Positions 10,715 to 17,937 of a stretch of 17,937 nt of DNA are shown in pieces. The DNA is from an uncultured Clostridia bacterium (GTDB lineage: Bacteria; Bacillota; Clostridia; UMGS1883): the NCBI GenBank assembly GCA_947629615.1, contig CANRER010000011.1, positions 1 through 17,937 on the forward strand. Reading direction: 5' to 3'. A program made the translations under genes and the position numbers. Numbering within the stretch: the stretch's first letter is position 1; the number at the start of each line of letters is the position of its first letter. The notes beneath the pieces were generated by a model. That model searched no databases and was not told the DNA's origin. It worked only from the letters and a program-made list of their open reading frames with translations.

Positions 10715-12727
10715 TCATACGGAGAGGGACGCAAGGGGAACGAGGCTGTTCGCCGACCTCCACACCAGCAGGCGGCTGCCCTCGGGGACATTTACCGGGA
10801 GGACGACAAAGCCGCTGGCGGCCACGGGAACGGTGGTAATATCGGCGCTTTTCAGCTTATCGCCGTCGTAGGCGGCTATCATAACGGCGGCGGAGGCGTT
10901 TTCGCCCGAAAAGTTTGCCACCGTGAGGCTGCCGCCGTTTCGGGCGCAGGCCACAAGGCCCGAGCCGCGCGACACCGTCACCCTGTCTTTAACTATGCCG
11001 GTGGCCGCGTCGAAGGCCGCGACCTCGGCGCAGACGGCCCCGTCGGAGCTAAGCTCCGCCGTGAGGTCGTCGTCCGACACTTTGAGCGTAGCAGCCTTTA
11101 TCAGCGCGCCGTTCTCGCCGTAAAGCGAAACCGCAGCCATGCAGAAGCGGCTGAACTCGAGCTTAAGGCTTTCGTCCATGGCGATGTCGGTTATGTATTC
11201 TCCGCCCGAGGGCTGCGGCTCGGCCCGGCCAAAGGCCGCGTAAACCTCGTCGTCGTCCATGACGCGGGAATAAATTGTAAACTCGTTTATCTCGCCCTTA
11301 AACAAAGGGTCGTTATAGGGCGATTTCGCAAGATAATTCATCGTGGTTTCGCCCAAGTCGGCGGCGGCTGTGCCGAGGTCGGCGGCGGAAACAAGCTCGC
11401 CGTTGAGGTACATTTTATAAAACCCGCCGTCCGCGGTTATAACGATGTCGGCTCGCTCGCCGCTCCGTATGCCCGGGGTATGCACAACGTCCTTTTCCTC
11501 CTTGTAACTCCCCGTGGTTATGGCCGCGCGGAGGTTGCCGTCGGGGCGCGAGGTGTTGAGGAAGAAATACTCGTCGGTGCCGTTACCAAAGCAGAAGGTG
11601 AACATATTTGTCTTGACAAGGTCTGGGGTGAGGCTGATAACGATTGAAAATTTATCATGCCCGCTCAAAACGCCGTTCGGCATTTGAACGTAATCGTCCG
11701 CTCCGTCGAACACGCCGCCGACCATGCCGCCGTAGACGACGCCGTGGTTGCCGTTGCCGCTTTCATCGGGAATATATCCGCTCGGGCGCACGTCCTGCGG
11801 GGAGGCTCCGCCCTCGGCGAAGGAATAGGAAAGAATAACCTCGTCGTTCACATGGCTCGCCCCGGCGAGTACGGTGAATTTGAACTCCCGCGTTACGCCG
11901 CCGAGCCTGCCCGTCAGCGTAACGTCGGTGTTTTCGCTCGGGCGGGTGACCGCGCCGCCGCGCGACAGCACTGCCTCGTCGCTCGAGCTCCATGCTATCT
12001 CCTCCCCGCCCGGCACGGCGGAAAGGTCGAGGTCGTCCACCAGATTATACGAGGGAAATTCGTAATTTTCAAAAAGCGTTTCGTCGTCCGCGTCGATAAG
12101 GCCGTCGGCTATGGCCCTGACCTCGGCGGCGGAAAGGCAGGTATCGAAAACGCTCAGCTCGTCAACGACGGCCGTCAGAGCGTCGTCCGACCAATATGTC
12201 ACGCCGAGGTACAGCCTGCCGGGGGCGGCGTTTACCTCCCCGTGCGACACCGGCTCGCCGTTGACGTAAAGCGTGCCGGCCCCGTTATTTTCGGTATAGG
12301 CGAGGTGCGTCCACGTGTTGAGGCAGTTTTGGGCGGAGGTATCGCGCACCTTCCACCCGCTCGCGCGGTCCCATAGCGAGGGAACGCCTTGGGCAAGGAT
12401 AACGCCCGTCCAATTCTCGTTTTCTTTGCTGCCCATATTCTTGAAAAACACGGTCTTTGTGCCGCCGACGGAGCTTACGTTCACCATGGCCGTAACCGAG
12501 AACGCGCCGTCCACGGGGCCGAGGTCAAGGCCGTATTTTCCGTCGAGCCGAAGGCCGCGCCCACGGTAGCCGTCGGCGTAGTCGGCCGCGCCGCCGCGCT
12601 CGAGGGAGCTGTTGACCAAGGTCGGGCCGTTAAGGCCGTCCTCGAAGCGCTGCGTATCCGCCGCAAAGGCCGTCGGGGCCAGCATAAGCGCCAGTGTTAA
12701 AGCCGCGAAAAACAGTCTTTTCATCAT
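10715..12727 (-). CDS. Secreted protein with two LamG/concanavalin-like domains
   Basis: A 670-residue exported protein. Residues 1-22 are a signal peptide (RLFFAALTLALMLAPTAFA). A first LamG-type jelly roll covers about 25-208 (GRGLRLDGKYGLDLG, WTHLAYTENNGAGTLYVNG, VDELSVFDTCLSAAEV). A short Ig-like stretch at about 225-290 (IAWSSSDEAVLS) resembles the linker modules of secreted arabinanases and related enzymes. A second LamG covers about 297-503 (FDGADDYVQMPNG, FYKMYLNGELVS, INEFTIYSRVMDDDEV). The rest is beta-rich. No catalytic motif is evident. The ATG overlaps the stop of the GH43 gene by four bases (ATGA), so the two are made together and this protein probably helps bind the same plant polysaccharide. 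Confidence 0.88.
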   Translation of the reverse strand: MMKRLFFAALTLALMLAPTAFAADTQRFEDGLNGPTLVNSSLERGGAADYADGYRGRGLRLDGKYGLDLGPVDGAFSVTAMVNVSSVGGTKTVFFKNMGSKENENWTGVILAQGVPSLWDRASGWKVRDTSAQNCLNTWTHLAYTENNGAGTLYVNGEPVSHGEVNAAPGRLYLGVTYWSDDALTAVVDELSVFDTCLSAAEVRAIADGLIDADDETLFENYEFPSYNLVDDLDLSAVPGGEEIAWSSSDEAVLSRGGAVTRPSENTDVTLTGRLGGVTREFKFTVLAGASHVNDEVILSYSFAEGGASPQDVRPSGYIPDESGNGNHGVVYGGMVGGVFDGADDYVQMPNGVLSGHDKFSIVISLTPDLVKTNMFTFCFGNGTDEYFFLNTSRPDGNLRAAITTGSYKEEKDVVHTPGIRSGERADIVITADGGFYKMYLNGELVSAADLGTAAADLGETTMNYLAKSPYNDPLFKGEINEFTIYSRVMDDDEVYAAFGRAEPQPSGGEYITDIAMDESLKLEFSRFCMAAVSLYGENGALIKAATLKVSDDDLTAELSSDGAVCAEVAAFDAATGIVKDRVTVSRGSGLVACARNGGSLTVANFSGENASAAVMIAAYDGDKLKSADITTVPVAASGFVVLPVNVPEGSRLLVWRSANSLVPLASLSV

Positions 12728-14403
12728 TCCTCACCTCCAAAGCTTACCTTGACGGTTTGGCCGAGGCAGCTTATCTCGTATTCGCCGGGGCCGTCGGGCG
12801 TGAAGCTGTAGCTTAAACGCCCCTCGCCGTCGGAGGCCCCGTAGCCGATAACCGTTCTTTCGCCGCGAATAACTATCACCGCCGTAACGTTCGGCTCGCA
12901 CATTGCCGTGACGGTGATTTTGCCGCCCGCCGCCGAGGCGGCGACGGAGCCTCTCAGCACGACGGGCCTCACCGCGAAAACGGCGGGTTCGTCGGCCATA
13001 ACTATGCGCCCGCGGCTGTTCACGGCAAGGAATTTGCCTCTTTCGTAAAGGCTTTCAAAGGTAAAGCCGCCGTCCGCTTCGCTCTGAATAAAGGTGCGCT
13101 CCGCGCGGGCTTCGTCGCTGCCGCTGTCGTCGTGGAGCAGCTTCGCCGCGCCGCGCTGATTTGTAACGTAATAGCCCATTTTGTTCACGGACTGTATGGA
13201 AACGTGGTTTTCGCCCGCGATTTTACCGGGGAGAAGCTCCCACAGGCTGTCGGTTTCGTATAGGGGGTCGCCGCCGAGGCGCAGATACCCGCCCATCGGG
13301 TAATCGTTAGGCTCGTGCGAGTTATCGAAATGGTTATGGAAAACCTCGCTCCCGTCCGCGACAAGCTTCACGGCCTCGCCGTCGAGGCCGACGCTGCTCT
13401 CCTCCATTTGCGCCACGCCGCCGTTTTCGTCGAACACAAGGCGGTCGATGCAAACGCTTCTGAGGTAGCCGCCGCCCCTCTCCTGCGCGCCCGTGTGGTA
13501 AATAAGGTAGGTTTCGCCGTTAAAATCGAGCACGGCGGGATGGTTGGTGTTGCTGCTCGCGCCCACGCCCATCACAAGGCCGCCGTATTCGTATGGCCCC
13601 CAAATGCTCTCGCTCGTGGCGTAGTTCAAATCCTCGTGCCAGTTGCCGGCAAAAAAGACGTAATAAAGCCCGCCGCGCTTGTATATCCACGGAGCCTCGG
13701 TGTATTGGCTGTTTTCGGGTATCCCGTTTATTTCAAGCTCGGTTATGTCGCCGCCGTTTATCGCGCCGTCGCCGTTTCTGTCTACGAGGCTTATCATATC
13801 CTCGTTCAGCTCGGCCATATAGAGATTGCTGTTGCCCCAGCACAAATAGCGGCGTTCAACGCCGTTTTCGTCGTTTTCAACCCATACGGTGGGGTCGATG
13901 TCGTCCCAGCCGACCTTACCGTTAGTCCAAGACGGGTCTATAAGGCGGCTGCCGCTGCGCGCGTCTGTGAACGGGCCGGTGGGGCTGTCGCTAACCGCGA
14001 CGGACATACCGCTCGAATTTTTGCTGTTATAGAAATAGTACCTGCCGCCGTGCTTCACAACCTGCGCGGCCCAAGCGTCCTTGTTGCTGCCCCAGCTGAA
14101 ATCGGCGGCCTTAAGCGGTATGCCCTCGTATTTCCAGTTCACGAGGTCCTTGGACGAATAGCAAAGGTAATTGGGCATATTGTAATACCCGCCGTCGCCG
14201 ACGTCCTCGCCGATGTAAAGATAGACCGTGCCGTCGTCGTCGAGCAGCACGGCGGGGTCGCCGCCGTATACAAGGTCGGTGCGGACCGTTTTGCCCGTGT
14301 TTATGTCGTAATAGTCGGCCGGGCCGGTTATTTCCGGGTTCGAGGCCGAGGCCGCGCCGCAAAGCAGCGCCGCCGCCGCAAAGGCGGCAATGTACTTTTT
14401 CAT
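12724..14403 (-). CDS. Secreted GH43 glycosidase with CBM42-like (AbfB) domain
   Basis: A 559-residue exported enzyme. Signal peptide 1-20. The five-bladed GH43 propeller covers about 25-335, with Asp49 (GGDPAVL) as base, Asp170 (DDIDPTVW) as the modulating Asp and Glu236 (QYTEAPW) as acid; His288 (NHPA) is the usual structural histidine. This points to an alpha-L-arabinofuranosidase or beta-xylosidase acting on hemicellulose. Residues about 360-470 resemble an AbfB/CBM42 beta-trefoil (HVSIQSVN, GYYVTNQRGAAKLLH, FTFESLYERGKFLAVNS). A short beta domain ends the protein. Between the second and third catalytic residues sits DRNGDGAINGGD (208-219), an EF-hand/dockerin-like calcium loop. The ATG at 14403 follows GGGAGTG. 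It is co-translated with the LamG protein downstream and divergent from the EamA gene. Confidence 0.92.
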   Translation of the reverse strand: MKKYIAAFAAAALLCGAASASNPEITGPADYYDINTGKTVRTDLVYGGDPAVLLDDDGTVYLYIGEDVGDGGYYNMPNYLCYSSKDLVNWKYEGIPLKAADFSWGSNKDAWAAQVVKHGGRYYFYNSKNSSGMSVAVSDSPTGPFTDARSGSRLIDPSWTNGKVGWDDIDPTVWVENDENGVERRYLCWGNSNLYMAELNEDMISLVDRNGDGAINGGDITELEINGIPENSQYTEAPWIYKRGGLYYVFFAGNWHEDLNYATSESIWGPYEYGGLVMGVGASSNTNHPAVLDFNGETYLIYHTGAQERGGGYLRSVCIDRLVFDENGGVAQMEESSVGLDGEAVKLVADGSEVFHNHFDNSHEPNDYPMGGYLRLGGDPLYETDSLWELLPGKIAGENHVSIQSVNKMGYYVTNQRGAAKLLHDDSGSDEARAERTFIQSEADGGFTFESLYERGKFLAVNSRGRIVMADEPAVFAVRPVVLRGSVAASAAGGKITVTAMCEPNVTAVIVIRGERTVIGYGASDGEGRLSYSFTPDGPGEYEISCLGQTVKVSFGGEE

Positions 14404-14429
14404 TTCTCTCACTCCCTTTTTATACCTTT

Positions 14430-14497
14430 AATATACCAAATTGCGGCTTGGCTTCATATATGAATTTGTGATTTTAGGTATTTGATTTTGTGATATT
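14430..14497. promoter_or_regulatory. GH43 operon control region: palindrome and tandem direct repeats
   Basis: On the minus strand a -10 TATATT (14435-14430) has only a poor -35 (TATGAA) that lies inside the perfect palindrome TTCATATATGAA (14453-14464). Upstream, TGAATTTGTGATTTT (14461-14475) and TGATTTTGTGATATT (14483-14497) are direct repeats, 13 of 15 identical, 22 bases apart. A weak -35 with tandem upstream repeats at two helical turns fits an activator such as the AraC type, sensible for a substrate-induced glycosidase. No regulator gene is in the window. Confidence 0.5.
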
Positions 14498-14517
14498 GAA
14501 AAAATGCCCCAAAATAC

Positions 14518-14546
14518 TTGAAATTTAATCGCGGCTGTGCTACAAT
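14518..14546 (+). promoter_or_regulatory. Promoter of the EamA permease gene
   Basis: TTGAAA (14518-14523), 17 bases, TACAAT (14541-14546), 49 bases before the ATG at 14596. Confidence 0.78.
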
Positions 14547-14595
14547 AAGAACGCCGCGAAAAAGCGGCAAGCTTTGAACGAAAGAGGACGGCGCA

Positions 14596-15477
14596 ATGAA
14601 AAACAAAGCATGGGTATCGGCGGCGATGATTTTGGCCGCGGCCTCGGGCTGGGGGCTTATCGGCCTGTTTTCGAGGCCGCTCGGAGCGGCGGGGCTGTCG
14701 TCGCTGCAAATGACGTTCGTGCGCAGCGTTATTACGGTAGTCTGCATGGGCGCGCTGCTGGCCGTTAAGGACAGGTCGCTGTTCCGCGTGGAGCCTCGCG
14801 ATTTTTGGATATTCCTCGGCACGGGGCTTGTGAGCATAGTGTTCTTTAACGTGTGCTATTTCACCACGATAAGACTTGCCACGCTCTCCGCGGCGTCGAT
14901 TTTGCTCTACACCGCGCCGTTTTTCGTTATGCTGATGTCGGCGGCGCTTTTTAAGGAAAAAATCACCGCGGTAAAGCTCGCCGCGCTCGCCTTGGCCTTT
15001 TGCGGCTGCGTACTCGTCAGCGGGTTCGCCTCGGGCGCGATTGAGCCGCGCGGACTGCTGACGGGCATCGGCGCGGGCTTCGGCTACGCCACGTACAGCA
15101 TTTTCGGCAAGGCCGCGCTGAAAAAATACCACACCTTCACCGTGATTTTCTACACCTTCGTCGTGTCTACAATCTGCCTTGCGCCGTTCGCGCACGCGGG
15201 CGAGGCGGCGGCCGTTCTCGCGGGGAGCGGCAGGGCGCTTGCCGCCGCGCTGGGGCTGGGGCTTGTTTCCACCTTCGGGCCGTATTTGTTCTACACTGCC
15301 GGGCTCGAACACATCGAGGCGGGCAAAGCGTCGGTGCTTGCCTTCGCCGAGCCGATGGTCGCGACGCTCGTCGGGGCAGTCGTATTTAACGAACGGCTCG
15401 GGCTGAGAAGCGCGGCGGGCATCGCGCTTATTTTCGCCGCGATTGTACTTTTGAATATACCGAAGGAAAAGACGTAA
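14596..15477 (+). CDS. EamA/DMT-superfamily permease
   Basis: A 293-residue integral membrane protein with about ten membrane helices in two EamA repeats, about 8-142 and 153-288. The first repeat shows SGWGLIGLFSRPLG and FVRSVITVV; the second shows GYATYSIFGKAAL and the family signature EAGKASVLAFAEPMVATLVG with FNERLG after it. Members export or import small metabolites such as amino acids, purines or drugs; the substrate cannot be read from the sequence. It has its own promoter and a strong terminator and is divergent from the GH43 operon, so it is probably not part of the polysaccharide system. The length is typical of the family. Confidence 0.92.
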   Translation: MKNKAWVSAAMILAAASGWGLIGLFSRPLGAAGLSSLQMTFVRSVITVVCMGALLAVKDRSLFRVEPRDFWIFLGTGLVSIVFFNVCYFTTIRLATLSAASILLYTAPFFVMLMSAALFKEKITAVKLAALALAFCGCVLVSGFASGAIEPRGLLTGIGAGFGYATYSIFGKAALKKYHTFTVIFYTFVVSTICLAPFAHAGEAAAVLAGSGRALAAALGLGLVSTFGPYLFYTAGLEHIEAGKASVLAFAEPMVATLVGAVVFNERLGLRSAAGIALIFAAIVLLNIPKEKT

Positions 15478-15483
15478 ATACGC

Positions 15484-15518
15484 GGAAATCCGCCCGAATG
15501 AGCGGATTTCCTTTTTTT
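15484..15518. terminator. Bidirectional terminator between EamA gene and the large CBM protein
   Basis: GGAAATCCGC (15484-15493) pairs exactly with GCGGATTTCC (15502-15511), followed by seven T on the plus strand. It separates convergent genes. Confidence 0.9.
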
Positions 15519-15528
15519 ATGCGCTTAA

Positions 15529-17937
15529 TTATTCGGCGGCCTCATAGATATATATTTCGGCCACGTTGCAGTATTCGTTCGGCGTTTGGAACTTGAGGTA
15601 TCGCCAGCCGCCGCCGCTCGTGAGGAAGTCGGAGGCCGCGACGCGGGTTTCGCGGCTCTGCGCGGGCTCGGAGGATATTTTGTAAAGCTCCGTCCACGCC
15701 GAGCCGTCCTTCGACACAAGGAACTCGCCGCCGTTCATGCGCCCGGCGTAGCTGTCGCGCGGGACAAAGCCGATAGCCGTTATGTCGCGCTCACCGCCCA
15801 TGTCGATTTGCAGCCACGGGGTGGCCTCGACGTCCTTATTGCCGTCGAAAAACGTTGTAAAATCGCCGTCGAAGGCCTTGTCGGCCTTGGTGTTTTGGTC
15901 GTTGTTCCACGTAGCCGAGCCGTCGGTCGCCATGCCCGCAGTATCCACGCGGCGCACGGAGGCCTCGGAAACCTTTATCCAGCTGACCATCGGGCCGCCC
16001 TTGCCGTCGCTCGTCAGCTTAATGTTGAGCGTGGCCGTGCCGCCGCTGACCTCGGCCGGAGCGGTGACGACAACGGGCGCGTCCGCCTTTGTCGAGGGGA
16101 TAAGCCCTGCGGCCAAGGTCTTTCCGTTCACTGTCAGGCACGACTTACGAACGGGATTCGCGCCCCACGCGCAGTACACGCCGACCTCGAAGTCGTACAG
16201 ACCGTCAGGCAGCTCGAACTTATAGGTAACTCCCGGTGGGTCGGGCATATTATCCTGATCCTTCGCGTAGCGGTAGGACAGCGTTTTGGAGCAGTCGTCC
16301 GTTACGTCGCCGTATTCGTAGGGCCAAGTGTATTGGCCGGTTAGCAGGGTGGGGTACGCGTCGCTCTTAACGTATTCGTCATCGACGCCCCACGCCTTGC
16401 CGGTCATCGGGTCGGGGCCGTAAAGCTGCTCGGTGACGGAGTTGTTGACGCCGAGGCTGTCGCCCTCGGAAACGGTGGAGGTATCGCGGTCGCCGCAGTC
16501 CACAAAGTAGAGCAGGCCGCCGTCCACGGGAACGAAGTCGGTAATTTGGAACTCGTCCGCCGTCAGCCCCGCGCCGCCCGTCACGGTAAGGGTGAGCCTG
16601 CCGTCAGTCGCAGGGCCTGCCTTAAGCGTAACCGTGCCGGTTTTAACAGCTGTTTCGCTTTCGCCAAAGCGAAGCGTTCCATCGCCCTTCGCCCGAAGCT
16701 TTACGGTGTAGTAGCCGGGCTCGAGGTCGGTGAGCGTTTGGCTCAGAGAGCCGCCCTCGGCGAACAGGGCGTAATGAGCGCCCTCCTCCTGCTCGACGGT
16801 CACGTTTTCGGCCGTCCAGCCGTCGAGGCTGCCGTCGGCAAAGGAGCTGTTCTTGATATACTTATCGTCGTTCGCCTCGGGGCGGGCGAAGTTGACGCGG
16901 AAATCGGTGTTTTCGGTTATCTTATGGGTGAGAACGCCGTCCGCAAGCTCGGCGGTGACGTTTTCGCCGTTGGCGTAAACCGTGACGGCAAGCTCGTCGC
17001 TTTCGGGCTCAACCGTCAGCGTAACGCTTTCGCCGGGGGCAGCCGACGACTTATCCCAGCTGACAAGGCCGCCGCCCGTCGCCATGACGCTTATCTTGTA
17101 CCGCTCGGCCGCGGCCGACGCGCCCGCCGTAGCCGGAGTAAAGGAGAAGCTGTCGAAATTCGGCGTGAGGTTCGTAAGGGTCTGATAATCGATATTTTCG
17201 GGGACGTGGTTCGTTTCGCCGCTCTTAAGCACGCCGCAGCGCACCAGCCGCCAGTTGTCGTTATAGAATTTGACGGTGTTCTCCCCCGCCTCGAGCCGCA
17301 CGGGAACGGCCACGGTGCGCCAGTTGTCGTTGCTGAACGTGTTTTTGAAGTACACGCGCTCGCTTTCGCCGCCGTTCACGCTGTAGCTCGCGTAGCGGTC
17401 AACGATTTGAGCGTTGTAGCTGTGCGCGCCGAAAATTTCGCTGTTCGAGTAGCGCATTACCATTTTATAATCGCCGGCCTCCGCCACGGCGACGGGGATT
17501 TCAAGGCTGCCGCCCTCGGCGTCCGCGAGAATTTTGGCCGCGGGGCGAAGGTTTTTAACCGAGTACCAGATATACATACCGTCGTGGCCGGGTTCAATTT
17601 CCTTGGCGTATTCGCCGGCGGGCAGAGCCTCGCGCTTCACGGCGGTGAGGCGTCCCTTTTCGTCATAGTCCGCGTAGACAAGCTCCGCGTCGGCCTTGCT
17701 TTCGTAGCTCAGAAGCGTGTCGTTAAGGCCCGCCACGGTGAAATCGTCCTCGGCGTTTTCGTAAAGGCGGGCGGCCTCGAGCCCGGGCACGTAAAGTCCG
17801 CCGCTCGCGCAGCCGTTTTCGGCGGCCTCGCCGCCCGTAATAACGCCGTCCTCGGCCTCAACGGTGACGGTCGCGTCCGCGTCCGCCCTGCTCACGCGCA
17901 GATAGTCCAGCGCGGCGGGAGCATCGGTATCAATGTC
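15529..17937 (-). CDS. C-terminal part of a large extracellular multi-CBM protein (5' end outside the window)
   Basis: At least 802 residues; the frame stays open to the right edge, so an apparent GTG at 17895 is internal. Read from N to C: a CBM6/35-like jelly roll (about 17,870-17,200: VEAEDGVITGG, YKMVMRYSNSE, VRLEAGENTVKFYN); a short repeat-type beta domain (about 17,110-16,870: GGGLVSWDKSSAAPGESVTL); a CBM4/9-like domain (about 16,860-16,530: SSFADGSLDGWTAENVTVEQ, GYYTVKLRAKG); a malectin-like domain (about 16,520-15,970: YFVDCGD, LPDGLYDFEVGVYCAWG, SWIKVSE); and an F5/8 type C (CBM32) domain at the end (KAFDGDFTTFF, LQIDMGGERDITAIGFVPR). This array is typical of secreted glycoside hydrolases or their accessory proteins; the catalytic domain, if any, must lie further right. 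Composition matches its host neighbours. Confidence 0.85.
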   Translation of the reverse strand, partial: DIDTDAPAALDYLRVSRADADATVTVEAEDGVITGGEAAENGCASGGLYVPGLEAARLYENAEDDFTVAGLNDTLLSYESKADAELVYADYDEKGRLTAVKREALPAGEYAKEIEPGHDGMYIWYSVKNLRPAAKILADAEGGSLEIPVAVAEAGDYKMVMRYSNSEIFGAHSYNAQIVDRYASYSVNGGESERVYFKNTFSNDNWRTVAVPVRLEAGENTVKFYNDNWRLVRCGVLKSGETNHVPENIDYQTLTNLTPNFDSFSFTPATAGASAAAERYKISVMATGGGLVSWDKSSAAPGESVTLTVEPESDELAVTVYANGENVTAELADGVLTHKITENTDFRVNFARPEANDDKYIKNSSFADGSLDGWTAENVTVEQEEGAHYALFAEGGSLSQTLTDLEPGYYTVKLRAKGDGTLRFGESETAVKTGTVTLKAGPATDGRLTLTVTGGAGLTADEFQITDFVPVDGGLLYFVDCGDRDTSTVSEGDSLGVNNSVTEQLYGPDPMTGKAWGVDDEYVKSDAYPTLLTGQYTWPYEYGDVTDDCSKTLSYRYAKDQDNMPDPPGVTYKFELPDGLYDFEVGVYCAWGANPVRKSCLTVNGKTLAAGLIPSTKADAPVVVTAPAEVSGGTATLNIKLTSDGKGGPMVSWIKVSEASVRRVDTAGMATDGSATWNNDQNTKADKAFDGDFTTFFDGNKDVEATPWLQIDMGGERDITAIGFVPRDSYAGRMNGGEFLVSKDGSAWTELYKISSEPAQSRETRVAASDFLTSGGGWRYLKFQTPNEYCNVAEIYIYEAAE

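Noticed and set aside
10703..11647. A 314-codon plus-strand open frame, and similar ones at 11657-12376 and 13315-14463
   Set aside because: All are antisense to the LamG and GH43 genes, have no ribosome site and no recognisable domain.
14428..15312. A 294-codon minus-strand open frame
   Set aside because: It is antisense to the EamA permease, which has clear membrane helices and family motifs; the composition (Arg, Gly, Gln rich) is that of a shadow frame.
15586..16344. A 252-codon plus-strand open frame
   Set aside because: Antisense to the multi-CBM protein; no start signals or domain.
1..17937. tRNA or rRNA genes as integration targets
   Set aside because: No cloverleaf-like or rRNA-like sequence was recognised on either strand by eye.

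Overview
The window looks like a chromosomal segment of an uncultured anaerobic Clostridia-type Firmicute, probably a gut or rumen plant-polysaccharide degrader. The reasons are the reverse rubrerythrin and rubredoxin pair (anaerobe oxidative-stress proteins), stalk-domain (copper amine oxidase N-domain-like) exported proteins, a VanW-family lipoprotein, strong Gram-positive AGGAGG ribosome sites, and a secreted GH43/LamG/CBM set. Taxonomy is inferred from gene content only.

There are two compositional halves. Positions about 8,750-17,937 are GC-rich and hold ordinary host genes: a rubrerythrin-rubredoxin operon (9476-8754, minus), a VanW-family lipoprotein, a broken stalk-domain gene, a translationally coupled GH43 + LamG secreted pair, a divergent EamA-type permease, and the C-terminal part of a very large multi-CBM extracellular protein that runs off the right edge. 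Positions 1 to about 8,700 are visibly AT-richer and look like an island of accreted mobile modules.

The island has a striking internal punctuation. The 3' end of a rubredoxin gene, each time with a hairpin terminator just beyond it, occurs four times in the same orientation: 169-216 (tail only), 3020-3175 (complete gene, followed by a rubrerythrin tail at 3186-3251), 6065-6106 (tail only, diverged) and 8754-8909 (complete gene). Between these marks lie three modules. Module A (about 217-3013) has an XRE repressor divergent from an operon of three exported proteins: stalk + NPCBM, ricin-B lectin + C39-like cysteine peptidase, and a lipoprotein. Module B (about 3252-6029) has a tyrosine recombinase, a 5'-truncated SprT-like metalloprotease, a small unknown gene and about 500 bases without a convincing gene. 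Module C (about 6107-8745) has a ribbon-helix-helix regulator divergent from an operon of two zinc-ribbon proteins, then a serine resolvase with a three-part res-like site.

The simplest reading is that the end of the rubredoxin gene is a recombination target. Each insertion restores the rubredoxin reading frame and terminator with an element-borne tail, and leaves the displaced tail behind as a scar. Modules A and C share the same grammar (regulator leftward, promoter and operator, cargo operon rightward, terminator, rubredoxin), so the locus resembles a growing cassette stack in a redox-protein operon. This is inference from repeat positions; excision products and empty sites would test it.
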